In this document: piece by piece, positions 32,400 through 44,530 of the stretch
Position numbering within the stretch: the first letter of the stretch is position 1
Layout of the letters: each line of letters begins with the position of its first letter
Assembly: GCF_040802235.1 (NCBI RefSeq)
Contig: NC_133167.1
Coordinates: 325,001-389,000, forward strand
From: Manis javanica
Lineage: Eukaryota; Chordata; Mammalia; Pholidota; Manidae
DNA length: 64,000 bases
Direction of reading: 5' to 3'
The notes under the pieces: model-generated
Told to the model about the DNA's origin: nothing
The model's database searches: none
The model's input: the letters and a program-made list of their open reading frames with translations, nothing else
Position numbers and translations under genes: made by a program

Positions 32400-33145
32400 G
32401 GTGGGTCCAGCACTTATTAGCTGAAAATCAAGCACAGGAAAAAGTGTTGGGTATTATCATTATTAAAAAGGAGTTGGACAAATAGTTTTATAGACCTGGT
32501 ACCAAAACCTAGTGAAGTTAGATTCCAAGAAAAACCTATACATACTAATCCCAGTTGTAAGTGATTAAATGAAATGACTCCAAAGTAAAATATTACCTAA
32601 TCAAACCTAAGAGCATAGACAGAAAATTGTTCTAAGACCAAGTAAGGCCTAAGAATGCAAGGGTGGTTTGAAAGCGGGAAGCTGGTCAATAGAATTGGCC
32701 TTGTTACACACTCAAGAGGAGAAGTGGACCTTTCTCTACCTGCTGGAAATTCCTTTGCTAAACAACATGTTCCATCTGATGGTATCTGTGAGGAACAGAA
32801 GAGATGCTGTGTTGACATGTAAAGGCCACCTTTCCTAAGCCACAGGCTGTCATCCTTCCCCAGGACTGGCCAGTGACACATGGCCCCACAGAGCGCACAG
32901 GTTCCCTGTGCAGGGTCTGCAGGATGCCAGCCACTGGGCCCCGCATGGGACATAATGGTCTGAAGTCACATGACCAGTAGCCAGCAGAAGGTCATCAAGA
33001 AAATACTCTCCCCTCATATGTCACTTCAATAATCAAAATGGTATATTTTTGAAGGAATTTGCCCAAGTGATTCCAAAGTTTATTTTGGAAGAATCAGATG
33101 CTTGAAAATAGCAAAGACCTTTCTAAAGAGAGGAATGAATAAGGG
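32400..33145 (+). repeat. Old degenerate L1 (ORF2 fragment)
   Basis: The A-rich segment keeps L1 landmarks in order on the plus strand. A 'GACCTGGTACCAAAACCTAGTGAAG' block becomes an 'AGGAATGCAAGGGTGGTTTGAAA' block, and near 33,040-33,120 there is an 'AAGTTTATTTTGGAAGAATCAG' block. All frames are broken. It lies antisense within the eroded part of FARP2. Confidence 0.5.
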
Positions 33146-34785
33146 ATGGAACTTACACATCCATTAATCAGAGGAGCACAGGTGGACACTGGCCCCGAGA
33201 GGCAGGGCAGAATGCCCAGGAGGAACCCCAGGGTGAAGAACCCCTTTTCACATGGTAATGGCAACCTCTGAGTGAGGAAGAGGACTCAACAAGCAATAGG
33301 GGAACGGCTGTATGGGAGAGATGTGACGTCCCAATCTGAACCCCACCCAGTGAGCACAGGCAAATGGGAACCACAGGAATGAAACCATAGGTGCACCAGG
33401 AAGACAAGGTGCCGACGGGACCCCGGTGTGGGCAGGAGTTGCCCGGGTCAGGGGCATAGGTCTGACCATGGTCACTTGAGTGTTTGCCAGGGCCCCCGGA
33501 CCAGATGCTGTTCTGGGGAGACAAACCCTGTCCTCATCCAGATGGGAGTTCTTGTCCTACAAGGTAAAGCCAACTGCAGGCAGAGTAGATAGGACTGGCC
33601 AGTGGGCCAGGACCTCAGAGGGCTGGCCAGCACCTTTACAAATGTTTCACAAATGTGTAGGAAAAGCAGACTACAGTGGAGACCAGGCGACACAGCCGAG
33701 TGCCAGGCGACACAACAGTCAGGCAAGATTCAGAGAAACAGGCACGCACGGTGCTCACACAGTATGCTTCTCAAGACGGCTAAGGGTGTGTAGATAGATG
33801 CAGGTCTCAGGGCTATTTCCAATTCTGAAAAATCAGTGCAGTCAGATGACCAGCGTAAGGAAGTTGCCAAGTGATAAGGCGAGGGCACGAGGGCTCAGTG
33901 GTGAGCGGGCTGTTCAGCTCCAAGACCCTGGGAAGGTGATCCCAGTGCATGGAGCCTGCGAGTGTGTGGGTCGTGGTGCATGCTGGGCAGAAAGAGTGCT
34001 TTCCTTTTATGTTTTCGGTTGTTTTCTCCTATAATGCCAATGTAGCTGTAAAGAGGCCGCTTTAGCAGATGGGTCTGTCCTGCTGCTGGCCGATGAGGCC
34101 TGGCTGAGAGCAGGCAGAGCTGAGCTGCCGCTCCCAAGCAGGAGGGGACAGGGCCGCCTGCCAGCAGTGGCTGTAGCAGGATATTCCAGGCCAGACACGT
34201 CTTTATGGCAAACCAGCTGTGGCTGCCTCCCTCGGCCCTCTGAAGACGGGCCGCTGGCTGGGTGCAGGTCTTCCTAAGGGGACAGAGGGACAGAGTGCCA
34301 GCGCCTCCACATGTCCTTCAGACTGTCTTCATGAGGCCACAAGGGACCAGGCTGGCACCAGCTTTCAAAGGACAGCATTAAGGTGTCACACTGCACCTGC
34401 GGCGGGACACGGCTCAGAGCAGAGATGAAGGTCATGATGAGCACGTGGGCCATGCGGCAGAGGCCGTTGGGGCAGGGCGGCCAGGCTTAAGAGCGGCCCT
34501 GAGCCCGGCCTGGGCTTCTCATGCTGGGTGCGGGTCTTACCATTTCAGAGCTGTGCGCGTGTGTGTGTGACATTAACTGGTGCCACAAACAGCCAGGACA
34601 TCATGAGAGGAAAGATAGGCAAGAGGTGGCCGAGGCGAAGGGCCTTGTCCTGCAGGTGCTGGCCGAGACTGCGGGCCGGCCTGCAGGCCTGGAGGGGCGC
34701 CCCCAGCCACAGGTGTGGTCGCTGGAGCCCCAGGAGCAGCAGCCGTGACCGGCTGAGGCACAGCCGGCGGCGCCCGGGCACTCAC

Positions 34786-34876
34786 CGTCATGCCCAGGAG
34801 CGGGAGCAGGCCCCGGATCCGGAAGTGGCTGGTGTCCCGACACCCCTTTGCTCCTGTGCAGCAGCACATCTGCGAG
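34786..34876 (-). pseudogene. FARP2: FARP2 PH1 exon with one-base frameshift
   Basis: The exon follows a CTCTCAG acceptor and ends at a GTGAGT donor. It starts Leu-Ala-Asp-Val-Leu-Leu-His-Arg-Ser-Lys-Gly-Val-Ser-Gly and continues, one base out of frame, as Thr-Ser-His-Phe-Arg-Ile-Arg-Gly-Leu-Leu-Pro-Leu-Leu-Gly-Met. Both halves match consecutive PH1 residues of FARP2. The exon is 91 nt where 90 is expected, with one extra base between the Gly and Thr codons (about 34,833). A second acceptor-like AG seven bases downstream would restore the later frame, but would replace the PH core strand with unrelated residues. It could also be a sequencing error. Confidence 0.75.
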
Positions 34877-35448
34877 CTGAGAGATGGGCCTTTGGACAAG
34901 CAACTTTTAAAAACAAGTGACTAGGTTTCATTGTTTCCATGGTGAGTGAGACCAGCTCCTTGCTGGGGCTGGTAGGAGCTTGTCAGAGTCAACTTGCTGG
35001 GGATGTTTCGCAAAAATGATTTTGGCAGAAGTTTTATTTTATGCACACACTCATTTTTTGACCATATGTAACTAGCCCTCCTGGGCCTGTGCCTGCTGCC
35101 CACCAGCTGTATGGGTTCATCAGCTGGAAGGGGGGTCCCCAGCTGGTCCTTACAGTCCCCCTCATCCAGGGCAGCTCGGGACTAACCCTCACTGGGTGTG
35201 AGGGAATTTGCTGACTGTGGGCAGCCTGGTGGCCACAGGCACTCCCTGGGAAGGCCTTGGCTCCCAGAGTCCAAGCCAGCACATCGGGCCTGTGGTGAGA
35301 CCCCACGCACCAGCCACAGGCATGGGGAGCTCTCTTTTGGCTTCTGGCCCACTGAGCACAGGAAGGCGCTGGCCTGGAAGGATTTTGTGCAGCCCTCGCT
35401 GGGTTATTCTCCCTGGGGCCCCCACCCAGCGGCTCCCCACCCGCCTAC

Positions 35449-35517
35449 CAGGAGGAACATCCTCTGCTGCAGGCCCTTCCTGGTGACCTTGTGCAGGTAG
35501 CCTTTGCCGAGAAACTC
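35449..35517 (-). CDS. FARP2: FARP2 PH1 first exon
   Basis: This exon has 23 intact codons on the minus strand, Glu-Phe-Leu-Gly-Lys-Gly-Tyr-Leu-His-Lys-Val-Thr-Arg-Lys-Gly-Leu-Gln-Gln-Arg and then Met-Phe-Leu-Leu, in phase 0. The splice sites are good (TCTCAG, GTAGGC). It is the first strand pair of the first PH domain, which in the paralogues follows the DH domain. I found no DH exon in the 14.8 kb upstream of it. Confidence 0.85.
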
Positions 35518-36989
35518 CTGAGAGATAAGGTAGGTCCCTCTGGGCCAGCTGAGGGCTGCTTCGGCAGATGGCAGGCGGCAGACAGAGGGCTGGGTTGGGG
35601 GACATCTCCGTCCATGCTTCTCTGAGCCCCTCGCAGGCTCCGTCCAGCCCTCCGTGGACCCTCGTACCTTTCCAGCTTTCCTCTCTCCTGCCTGTTCCCC
35701 TTGGCCACTGAGGCCTGTCTGGGGGCCAGGTACTCAGTCTTCCAGCTGCTGGGTACTCAGCACAGGCTGGCTATGCTGAAGAGTATCGTTCTTGCTGAGG
35801 GGAAGCTTCCGGAAGGTTTGGTCATGGAGTTGACATCTGAGCTCAGCTCAAAGAAAAGTGACAGGAGCAGCTAGTGGGTGGAGAGGGTGGGACAGTTGCT
35901 CCCCATGGGTGGCAATAGGTAGTGAGTGTCAGCTACCACCCAGGCATTGGCATTTGAGACAGGATTCTTAATAGCACACAGGCTATCCAACCCCGGGAGT
36001 TGCCACCCCAGCAGGCCAGGTCCCACGGTCCTCGTGGAGGAGGGGACAGCACTGCCTCTCCTGCTGGGGCCTGACTGTGCCCCCTCCGTGCTGGAGCAGG
36101 GCACACAGGGCACACACTGGACAGGTCCCTGACCACCGGCCTGGTGGCGGGAACTGAGTGTTCTTGCCCACTGATTGTAGTTACCTTCAGACGAGTAGGA
36201 GTTGGTGCCCTGAAAACAGGACAGAGGCCCCCAGCCTGAGCAGCCCCAGAAGACACGACAGGCAAGCTCTACACAGATGTACCCCTGGACAGAGCAAGAC
36301 AGAAAACAGCTGGGACCCAGCCAGTCATGAGGCCTCGCTGCCACCACCTTCCCAGCCCTGCCCTTTCTGCTGAGCAGAGCCAGCCTGCACCCCCCCAGCC
36401 CATCTCCAGCGGCTGTCCAGGCCCTGCCCACCTTCTGGGGCCCCAGCCCCTCTCTTCCTTTGGCACCTCCTTATTAACTTCCTACCCAGTTAACAAGCCC
36501 TGCCCTTGAATTCCTCTGCTCACTTATGCAGGGTGGTTTCCGTCTCTGACTGATACGCACGTATAGCTTGGGGGGACTAGGAACCCTGGGTCAGGAGACA
36601 GGACATAAGGGATTCTGACTAAAAACAGCAATCACGGCGCATGTGAATACAGAGCCTGCTCCATGCTGGCAGTGGGGGCCCCCAAGGCCCCCCATCCCCT
36701 CCTCACTCTGTGTCTGCTCTCCTTTGTTCCCTTTACGGGCAGTCCCCTGGGGCCACCACCTCAGAGATGCGATGCAAGAGCCCCGCCAGCCTCTCAGGGA
36801 GGGGACGGTGCTGTCCCGTCAGAGCCCCTGGGAGGGTAGACTGGCTGCGTGGCGTCCGTACATGGGCCCACGTCCTCTTCTAATGAGGCTGACGCAGGGA
36901 CGTGACTCCCGCGCCCACGTGCAAGTGCCTGTATATTTGTTGAGTCAGGAGACATCCCCTTGCAACTGATAATATAAGTTTCTCGTGTT

Positions 36990-38205
36990 GGCAGCACTGG
37001 GTGGCGGAAAGCAAGCCACCCAGGAGATACACAGGCCCGCAGGACAAAGCTGAGAGTTCAGAGGTGAACCCACGCACACAGGCCTATGGTTGCCTGACAA
37101 GGGTGCACAAACAATTCGACAGGTAGTGGGGGGCGTGTCCACACAGCAGAGAATGAGGTGACCCACCTCACAGCACTGCATCTAAATGAGAGCCAGGACA
37201 CAAAACTTCCAGAAGAAAACTTCCAGAAGTAAGTCCTCATGCCTGGGGTTAGGCAGTAGTCTCTTCGCTGTGACACCTTCGCACGGCAACCAAAGAATGA
37301 GCAGGTCAGTCGGACTTCATCAAAAGCAACAAAAACACCAACCAAGTGGAACGCGCAGCCCACTGACTGGGAGAGCCCATTTGCAAGTCATATTCTGGTA
37401 AAGGTCTGGTATCCAAGTAGAGGAAGAATCTCAAAACAGTGAAAGGACAATCAAAAAGGTGGGCAAAGCTTGGAAGAGGCATTGCTCCAAAGGAGGCACA
37501 CGGATGGGCCACAAATGCACAGACAGAGGCTTCCGTTGGCCGTCAGGGAAACACATTACAGCTACAGGACCGGCCACGACGTACTCCAGGTAGCTAGACT
37601 CCAAGACATGAAGTAGAGAAGACAGAGCCCTCAGATGCTCCTGCTGGGATGTGAAACGGTGCAGTCGCTCTGGAAAACTTTGACAGTTCCTCAAAATGCT
37701 ATACAGGGTCTCCGTGTGGCCTAGCGATGCCGCCCCTAGGTATACAGCCAGGGGTCCACATGGGGACATGCACGTGAATGCTCAGAGGCCCTGTGCGCAG
37801 CCACCAAAGGGGGAACAGCCCAAGTGTCCACTGGCAGACAAGTGGGTGGACCCCAGGTGGCCCTCTGAGCGTGGTGCTGCTCTGCACAGAGGATGGGCAC
37901 TGACAGGCTTCACCCAGAGGGACCTCGAAAGCCCTGACCTGGCCCTTACCCCTGACCCTGACAGAAGTCAGACACAAAGGCCATGTGATGCAAGATTCCA
38001 TGTATAGGAAGTGTTCCGAATACGGAAATCCAAGAGACAGACAGTCGGTTAGTAGCTGCTAGGGACTGGGGGCGGGGGAGCGAACAGGGAGGGGTTTCTT
38101 TAGGGAGGGATAAGAATTCTGGAGCAGATAGAGGTGATGGCTGCCCGACTTTGTGAATGTGCTAGAAGTCATTGAGTCGCATGTGTTGAAAGGGTGAATT
38201 CTGTG
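36990..38205 (+). repeat. Old L1 3' end (L1M type)
   Basis: The plus strand keeps the order of an L1 ORF2 C-terminal region and 3' UTR. Landmarks are the 'ATACAGCCAGGGGTCCACATGG' area, 'CAAGTGTCCACTGGCAGAC' at 37,820, 'CCATGTATAGGAAGTGTTC' at 38,000, and an end with 'GGTGATGGCTGCC' and 'CACATGTGTTGAAAGGG'-like text. Frames are broken. It abuts the TA repeat at 38,212, where a younger L1 lies in the opposite direction. Confidence 0.75.
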
Positions 38206-38211
38206 GTGTGC

Positions 38212-38227
38212 ATATATATATATATAT
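38212..38227. repeat. TA microsatellite
   Basis: This is eight AT units at the junction between the old plus-strand L1 and the younger minus-strand L1. It probably grew from the A-rich tail of the latter. Confidence 0.8.
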
Positions 38228-39830
38228 TTGCTATCATTAATCTACAATTACACAAAGAACACTATGTTTACCAGGCTCCCACCTTCACACCCCACTACAG
38301 TCACTGTCCATCAGTGTAGCAAGATGCTGTATAATCACCACCTGTCTTCTCTGTGTTGCACAGCCCTCCCCGTGCCCCTCTACCCCACAACACTATACAT
38401 GCTAATCATAATACCCCCTTTCTTCTTCCCGCCCTTACCCCTCCCTTCCCTCCCATCCTCCCCAGTCCCTTTCCCTTTGGTAACTGTGTGTCCATTCTTG
38501 GGTTCTGTGATTCTGCTGCTGTTTTGTTCCTTCAGTTTTTCTTTGTTCTTATACTCCACAGATGAGTGAAATCATTTGGTGCTTGTCTTTCTCTGCCTGG
38601 CTTATTTCACTGAGCATAATACCCTCCAGCTCCATCCATGTTGCAAATGGTAGGATTTGTCTTCTTTTTATGGCTGAATAATATTCCACTGTGTATATGT
38701 ACCACATCTTCTTTATCCATTCATCTACTGATGGACACTTAGGTTGCTTCCATTTCTTGGCTATTGTAAATAGTGCTGCGATAAACATAGGGGTGCATCT
38801 GTCTTTTTCACTGGGCTGCTGCATTCTTGGGGTAAATTCCTGCAAGTGGAATTCCTGGGTCAAATGGTATTTCTATTTTGAGCATTTTGAGGAACCTCCA
38901 TACTGCTTTCCATAATGGTTGAACTAATTTACATCCCCACCAGCAGTGCAGGAGGGTTCCCCTTTCTCCACATCCTCACCAACATTTGTTGTTGTCTGTC
39001 TTTTGGATGCTGGCGATCCTAACTGGTGTGAGGTGATATCTCATTGTGGTTTTAATTTGCATTTCCCTGATGATTAGCGATGTGGAGCATCTTTTCATGT
39101 GTCTGTTGGCCATCTGAATTTCTTCTTTGGAGAACTGTCTGTTCAGCTCCTCTGCCCATTTTTTAATTGGATTATTTTCTTTTTGTTTGTTGAGGTGTGT
39201 GAGCTCTTTATATATTTTGGATGTCAAGCCTTTATCGAATCTGTCATTTATGAATATATTCTCCCATACTGTAGGGTACCTTTTTGTTCTATTGATGGTG
39301 TCCTTTGCTGTACAGAAGCTTTTCAGCTTGATATAGTCCCACTTGTTCATTTTTGCATTTGTTTTCCTTGCCCGGGGAGATATGTTCATGAAGAAGTCGC
39401 TCATGTTTATGTCCAAGAGATTTTTGCCTATGTTTTTTTCTAGGAGTTTTATGGTTTCATGACTTACATTCAGATCTTTGATCCATTTCGAATTTACTTT
39501 TGTGTTTGGGGTTAGACAGTGATCCAGTTTCATTCTCTTGCATGTAGCTGTCCAGTTTTGGCAGCACCATCTGCTGAAGAGGCTGTCATTTCCCCATTGT
39601 ATGTCCATGGCTCCTTTATCGTATATTAATTGACCATATATGTTTGGGTTAATGTCTCGAGTCTCTATTCTGTTCCACTGGTCTGTGGCTCTGTTCTTGT
39701 GCCAGTACCAAACTGTCTTGATTAGTGTGCTGTGCATCTTCCAAGCCATTTTTGTTTTTGCACCAAAGAGGGCTAAACAATTAGGTTTTCTAATAAGAGA
39801 GTCTCCAAGCCAAATGTCCTTCTGCCAAAC
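38228..39830 (-). mobile_element. Younger 5'-truncated L1, ORF2 C-terminus and 3' UTR
   Basis: Read on the minus strand, the element gives about 420 codons of ORF2 C-terminus and a G-rich 3' UTR that ends at the TA repeat. The frame is open from about 39,830 to 38,976. There a TGA replaces an Arg codon after Asn-Lys-Cys-Trp, probably by CpG decay. After a further shift the last 90 or so codons are open (38,863-38,549), including Tyr-Tyr-Ser-Ala-Ile. The 3' UTR matches the L1 ends at 53,856 and 59,449, so one subfamily was active in this lineage. The 5' edge is placed where composition changes to GC-rich and is accurate to about 40 bases. Confidence 0.85.
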
Positions 39831-42800
39831 AGTGTCCGGGGGGCCCCAGGGGCCCTGCCAGCCGGCCAACGCGCATGCAGGCCGAGACCACATACTGAGG
39901 CGTGGGGGCGGCTGCAGAGCCTTGCACATGGAGCAGGGGTCCAGCTTTGGGAGTCACGCCCTCGCCTGGCTGCCCCGCACGCCAGCCTGCCTGGTGGTTC
40001 AGGGGCTGCTCCCGCTGCACAAGGGGTGCACGCCCCCTGTCCTTGGCCTTGGGGTGCCCCCTGCACCCCAAGTACAGAGGAGATGCATGGGCGGCAGGGA
40101 CAGATATGCCCTCTGCAGCCACTTCAGGATGAGACCCAAGGGGATGCTAAGGTGCTCACGACGGCAGCTCCCCACACGGGCTGCCACCGCTCGCAGGGCA
40201 CAGGTTCTTCTTCCCTCCCCGCGGCCCTGGCCCAACACAGTCACAGCCCATTGTTTCAGTCACCCTCTTCCCCAAACCTCGGGTTCCTGGGCCCTTTGTC
40301 CTTTTGGTGTGCCCACCCCTGAAGCCACCTCACCCCCACCACCTTGTCTGCAACGTGAGGCCCTGGCTGCAGGTGACGGCCGGGCCACAGGTGCCATTGC
40401 CTGGAGCTCAAGCTCCCTGACAGTGAGCAGGGGACTGCAGGGAGGGCCTGTAGACCCACAGGCCCTGGCACGACCCTCCACCCCGGGGCACCCCCACCAG
40501 CCCGAACGCCTCCTCTGACTCCCGACAAGACGGGGTCCCTGGAGTCCTCCCCCTTCCTGGTCACTTGACTGACAGGGTGAATGCCCAACGAGCAGGACTC
40601 CTGGGGCCCCAGCACTGGGAACCTGCGGGTGCCAGGACTTGTTACCTTAACAAGCAACTGTACCAAAGGGCCCCAGATGGCGACTGGCATCAGGACGAGG
40701 CCGGGCCGGGGGCGCCATCAGCCCTTCTGCTCACAAGGCCGGCCGCCCCACCCTTGGGAAGAAGTCTGCAAACACAGGCCCACCGCAGTCCTGTGCCCGG
40801 GCGCACCCACCTCGGGCGTCAGCTCCTCTGCGTCCATCCCGGCTCTGCTGGCGTTGCTGTGGGCAGGGCTCCAGAGTGGGGACAAGCCCTGCTCAGCTGG
40901 GCACGGTGGGCTGCTCCATGCAGAGGGGCAAGGCTGAGGACTCTCCATGGAAAGGCCTGGAACTGCGCAGGGTGGGGGCAGAGGAGGAACAGGAAAGGCT
41001 GCCATGCCGGCCAGGCACATGCCTACCGTGCGTTGGCGCGCGTGTTCCGCGCTGCCTCCAGGCTCTTTCTGGGGAACGAGTAAACCAGATGCAGTTCTCA
41101 TGTGACAAAATGAGAGACAAGGTGGCTGGTCGACCCTGCTTCACAGAGGCCACCGCAGATGGTCGGGACCCCAGGGCTCTGGTTTCTAGGGGCTTCTCAC
41201 TGCTCTTGGGACTGTAACCGTGACGGGGCACAGAGCCTGTAAAGCGGGGGGCATGGTCAAGGAGGGGTTCTTCCTGTGGGTACAAAACAAGAGCCAGTCG
41301 TAAAATGTCAAATTGATGCTAAAAAAGTGTCTATTTGAAGGCCAAACTCATTCATTGTTCATTAAAGAAAACTGGATATTATCCAATTTGTCAGTTTTCT
41401 GCTTCCTGGGATTTTTCATGAACAAGGATTTTATTTTGTTTTTTTAGAATACTACAAAAGTAAGTCATACTTAAATTTCTTCTCCTTCTTAAAATAATGT
41501 TTGCTTTTGACTAGATAGAAACTTCTGGACTAGTTCCAAGGAGGCTGATGGCGAGGCACATTCCATCACATGCTTTGTAATAAAGAAATTTTCTTTTCTT
41601 TTCTTTTTAATTCTCAAAGGGTATTTCTAATGTTTTTCTATGAGTAACTTGAGTGTCAAAGTTTTAAAGATATCTTTAAAGCATATATAGGAGAAATTTA
41701 ACTACTGTTTTAAAGCTATTTAAGATAGTGTTTTAACACCCAAAAGAACCATTATTTCTAACTATGACTGAACCAACTCACAAAATGCTGGAATAGAAGG
41801 AGGCACCGGGCAGAGCCCAAGGGCCTCCTCCCTCCCCCATGACTGGCTTCAAAGCAAGACTGTCTTATACAATGGCAGACTTCAGATGCCTACAGTGACC
41901 AATTTATGAAACCAAAATGGTTTATTTAGCCTAAAACATGTAGGCAGGTTAGAGTGGAGCTGTGTGGCCCCCACGCGCACCTCTGGCTGCTGGTGAGGCA
42001 GCGGAGCTGGTCAGCACCCGCATGTGCCTGCGGCTGGACAGGGGGGCCCTGGTTTTCACACTGAAAACCCGGAGCCTGGGGAGACTGCAAACTGGGGTTT
42101 CTGGCTGTGAGCCATCAGTGCTCAGACGGCAGAACTGCTCACAACCAGACAGATCCAAGACATGGGGGAACATTCAGGGACATTAGAAAGTCCAGACAGT
42201 TGCAATAGGAAATTATTAACAACAGTTTATTAGGATTTGCTTTTATTACACATTTAAAATTGCTAAGCAACCTTAAATAGCACAGCACTCCTCAGTTCCC
42301 CGCCCACTCCCCCCAGGCTGAACACGGACTTCACAGCTTCTGTGGGGACCACGTGGGGGCGCGGGTACAGGCCTGGCGCAGAGGGTTTCCAGGAGCCAGC
42401 TCTTCGGATCGGCGCTCCAGAACCCTCCTTGTCCCTAACGAGCCGAGGGCTGCATGTGAGAAACCTTCACACACTGAAAATTCTGAAAAAAGTCTAGAAG
42501 TTACTAGTAACCTATCTGTTTATTCTTCACCCTGGTATCGTTTAAGGTGTGAGAGCCAAGGTGAGTCACACCTGTCGGTCACAAAAATAGGGCAGTTTTA
42601 TGCTCGTGTCTCCAGTGCCCCCCGCATGGCGTCTCCCTCCAAGACGAGCACTCCTGCAGTGGGTCAGGGTGGACAGCCGACCACAGTGGCTGCAGAACTG
42701 GACTTTACCCTCAGACAGCAAAGGGGAGACTCGGAGGTGGCGTCACATGCGATGAGCCACACCACGGCTGGGCTGGTCCGCACTGTCCCGTGGGGTGGTG

Positions 42801-43100
42801 GACTCCCGGCGAACAGCTCTGTAGCCGCCAACTCTGGGAGGAGAGGAACCCCAGGGCAGCTCCCAGAGCCAACTGACATTGTTGCGTAGATGTCATCGCA
42901 CAAGACTCGTAAACTCACTACTTACTGGATGAGAAAGTACCGCCACTTGCCATTAAATATTTTTTATTAAATCAGCTACAGCAAAGCGCCGTGAATCACA
43001 ACCACCTCAAACCATGTGACTAACACAGATCCCGCAAGACAAAGCAGGTAAAGCTGGAGTGGCCGTAGCATGGTCTGTGCAGGCCGGCCTCTGGCCCCGC
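39831..43100 (-). other. FARP2 interval, no exon found
   Basis: The first part (39,840-41,280) is GC-rich and non-repetitive with chance frames only. The second part (41,290-42,350) is AT-rich. On the minus strand this span should hold DH-domain exons of FARP2 if the human order applies. I looked for the Glu-Arg-Thr-Tyr-Leu-Lys-Asp-Leu and Tyr-Leu-Pro-Leu-Asn-Thr-Phe-Leu cores and did not see them. TTTATT at 42,226-42,231 would be an AATAAA on the minus strand. Confidence 0.45.
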
Positions 43101-43109
43101 CACGTCAAG

Positions 43110-44530
43110 TCCAGAAGAACCCACAGACCTTGTTTTGCGGCAGTTCACAGATGTGCTTTTGACAATTTGAAGGTTTGCGGCAGCCATGCATCCAGCAGGT
43201 CTACTGGTGCCATTTTCCCAACAGCATTTGCTCACTTTGTGTCTGTGTCACATTTCAGTAATTCTCACATTTCAAACTTTTTCATTGTATTTGTTCTGGT
43301 GACCCGGGACCAGTGATCTCTGATGTCTCTAGTCTAACTTTTGGGAAGCACAAACCACACCTATGTGAGACAGTGAACTTTATCCGTGAATGTGTGTGTC
43401 CTGACAGCTCTGCTGGCCGATGTTCCCGTCTCTTCCTCTCCTCAGACCGATTCACACCCTACGATGGCCTCCAAGTGCTCCAGGAAAAGGAAAGCCACAC
43501 ATCTCACTTTAAATCAAAACCTAGGAGCGACTGGAAGCCAAGAGGGGCTGAAAGCTTGGCCTTCTGCACCAGCCAGGTTGTGAAGCAAAGGAAAAGTCCT
43601 GAAGGAAATTAAAAGTGTTCCTCTAGCGACACAAGTACCAGGGAAGCGAAGCAGTCTCACTGGTGATGTGGGGAAAGTGTAAGTGGTCTGGACAGAAGAT
43701 CCCACCAGCCACATCCCCTTAAGCCAAAGCCTAACCCTGACTCTCTTCAACTCTGTGGAGGCTGAGAGAGAGGAAGAACCTGCAGAAGGAAAGCTAGAGG
43801 CCAGCAGAGGTTTAGTTCACGAGGTTCAAGGAAAGAGGGCGTCTCCCTAACATCAAAGTGCAGGTGAGGCAGCGGGTGCCAAGGGGGAAGCTGCAGCAAG
43901 TTACCCAGGAGACCTGAGATCGTTCAGGCAGGTTGTGCACTAACACCAGACTTCAGTGTAGACGAAACAGCCTCCTTGGAAGCCGCCGCCGCCTGGGGCC
44001 TTCATAGCTGGAGAGGAGAAGTCAGTGCCTGGCTTCACAGCTTCAGAGGACGACTGGCTGAGTCTCTTACAGGGGCTAAAGCGGTCGGTGACTTTCAGCT
44101 GAAGCCGGTGCTCACTGCCCACTCTGCAAACCAGGGGGCCCTTAGGAATCGTGCTCTGTGAGGGGAACAGCAAAGCCTGGACGACAGCACACCTGTTTAC
44201 AACCTACTTTACTCAGTATTTCAGGATTCCTTTGAAAATATGACTGCTCGCTGACAATGCACCTGGTCTTCCTGGAGCACCGATGGACGACGAGACAAAT
44301 GTTTCCACACCTGCCGACACTACACCCACCCTGCAGCCCCTGGGCCAAGGAGTCCTTTCAGCTTGCAGGTCATTGTTTTAAGAAATACTTCTCGTAAGTC
44401 TGCAGCCGCCACAGGTACTGATTGCTCTGCTGGGTCTGGGCAAAGGCAGTAGAAGGCCTTCTGGAAGGGGGGTCACTACTGCAGATGCCATTGGGATCAC
44501 TCGTGACTCATGGGAAGGGGCCAAAATATC
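43110..44530 (+). mobile_element. Tigger1 DNA transposon remnant
   Basis: The element starts with the characteristic Tigger1 5' region (GGTTTGCGGCAGCCATGCAT, CCAACAGCATTTGCTCACTT, TTTCAAACTTTTTCATT). It then carries the transposase start near 43,464 (Met-Ala-Ser-Lys-Cys-Ser). Catalytic landmarks of the DDE fold survive as DNA, with Val-Asp-Glu-Thr-Ala near 43,957-43,971 and Asp-Asn-Ala-Pro-Gly near 44,254-44,268. They lie in different frames. The match fades after the 'GGGCCAAAATATC' segment near 44,530, so the 3' third and terminal inverted repeat are missing. The element is an inactive pogo-superfamily fossil inserted before or early in placental evolution. Confidence 0.88.

Noticed and set aside
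36186-36213. Possible mini-exon (Gly-Thr-Asn-Ser-Tyr-Ser-Ser-Glu) with AG and GT borders on the minus strand
   Set aside because: It is eight codons with no match to FARP2 or any protein I know. Such borders are common by chance.
38976-39929. 317-codon minus-strand open frame as a host gene
   Set aside because: From about 39,830 downwards it is L1 ORF2 C-terminal sequence. The first codons are GC-rich flanking DNA.
43383-43612. Open frames near the Met-Ala-Ser-Lys-Cys-Ser start as a domesticated transposase
   Set aside because: The Tigger1 transposase is broken soon after its start, and its catalytic landmarks lie in different frames.
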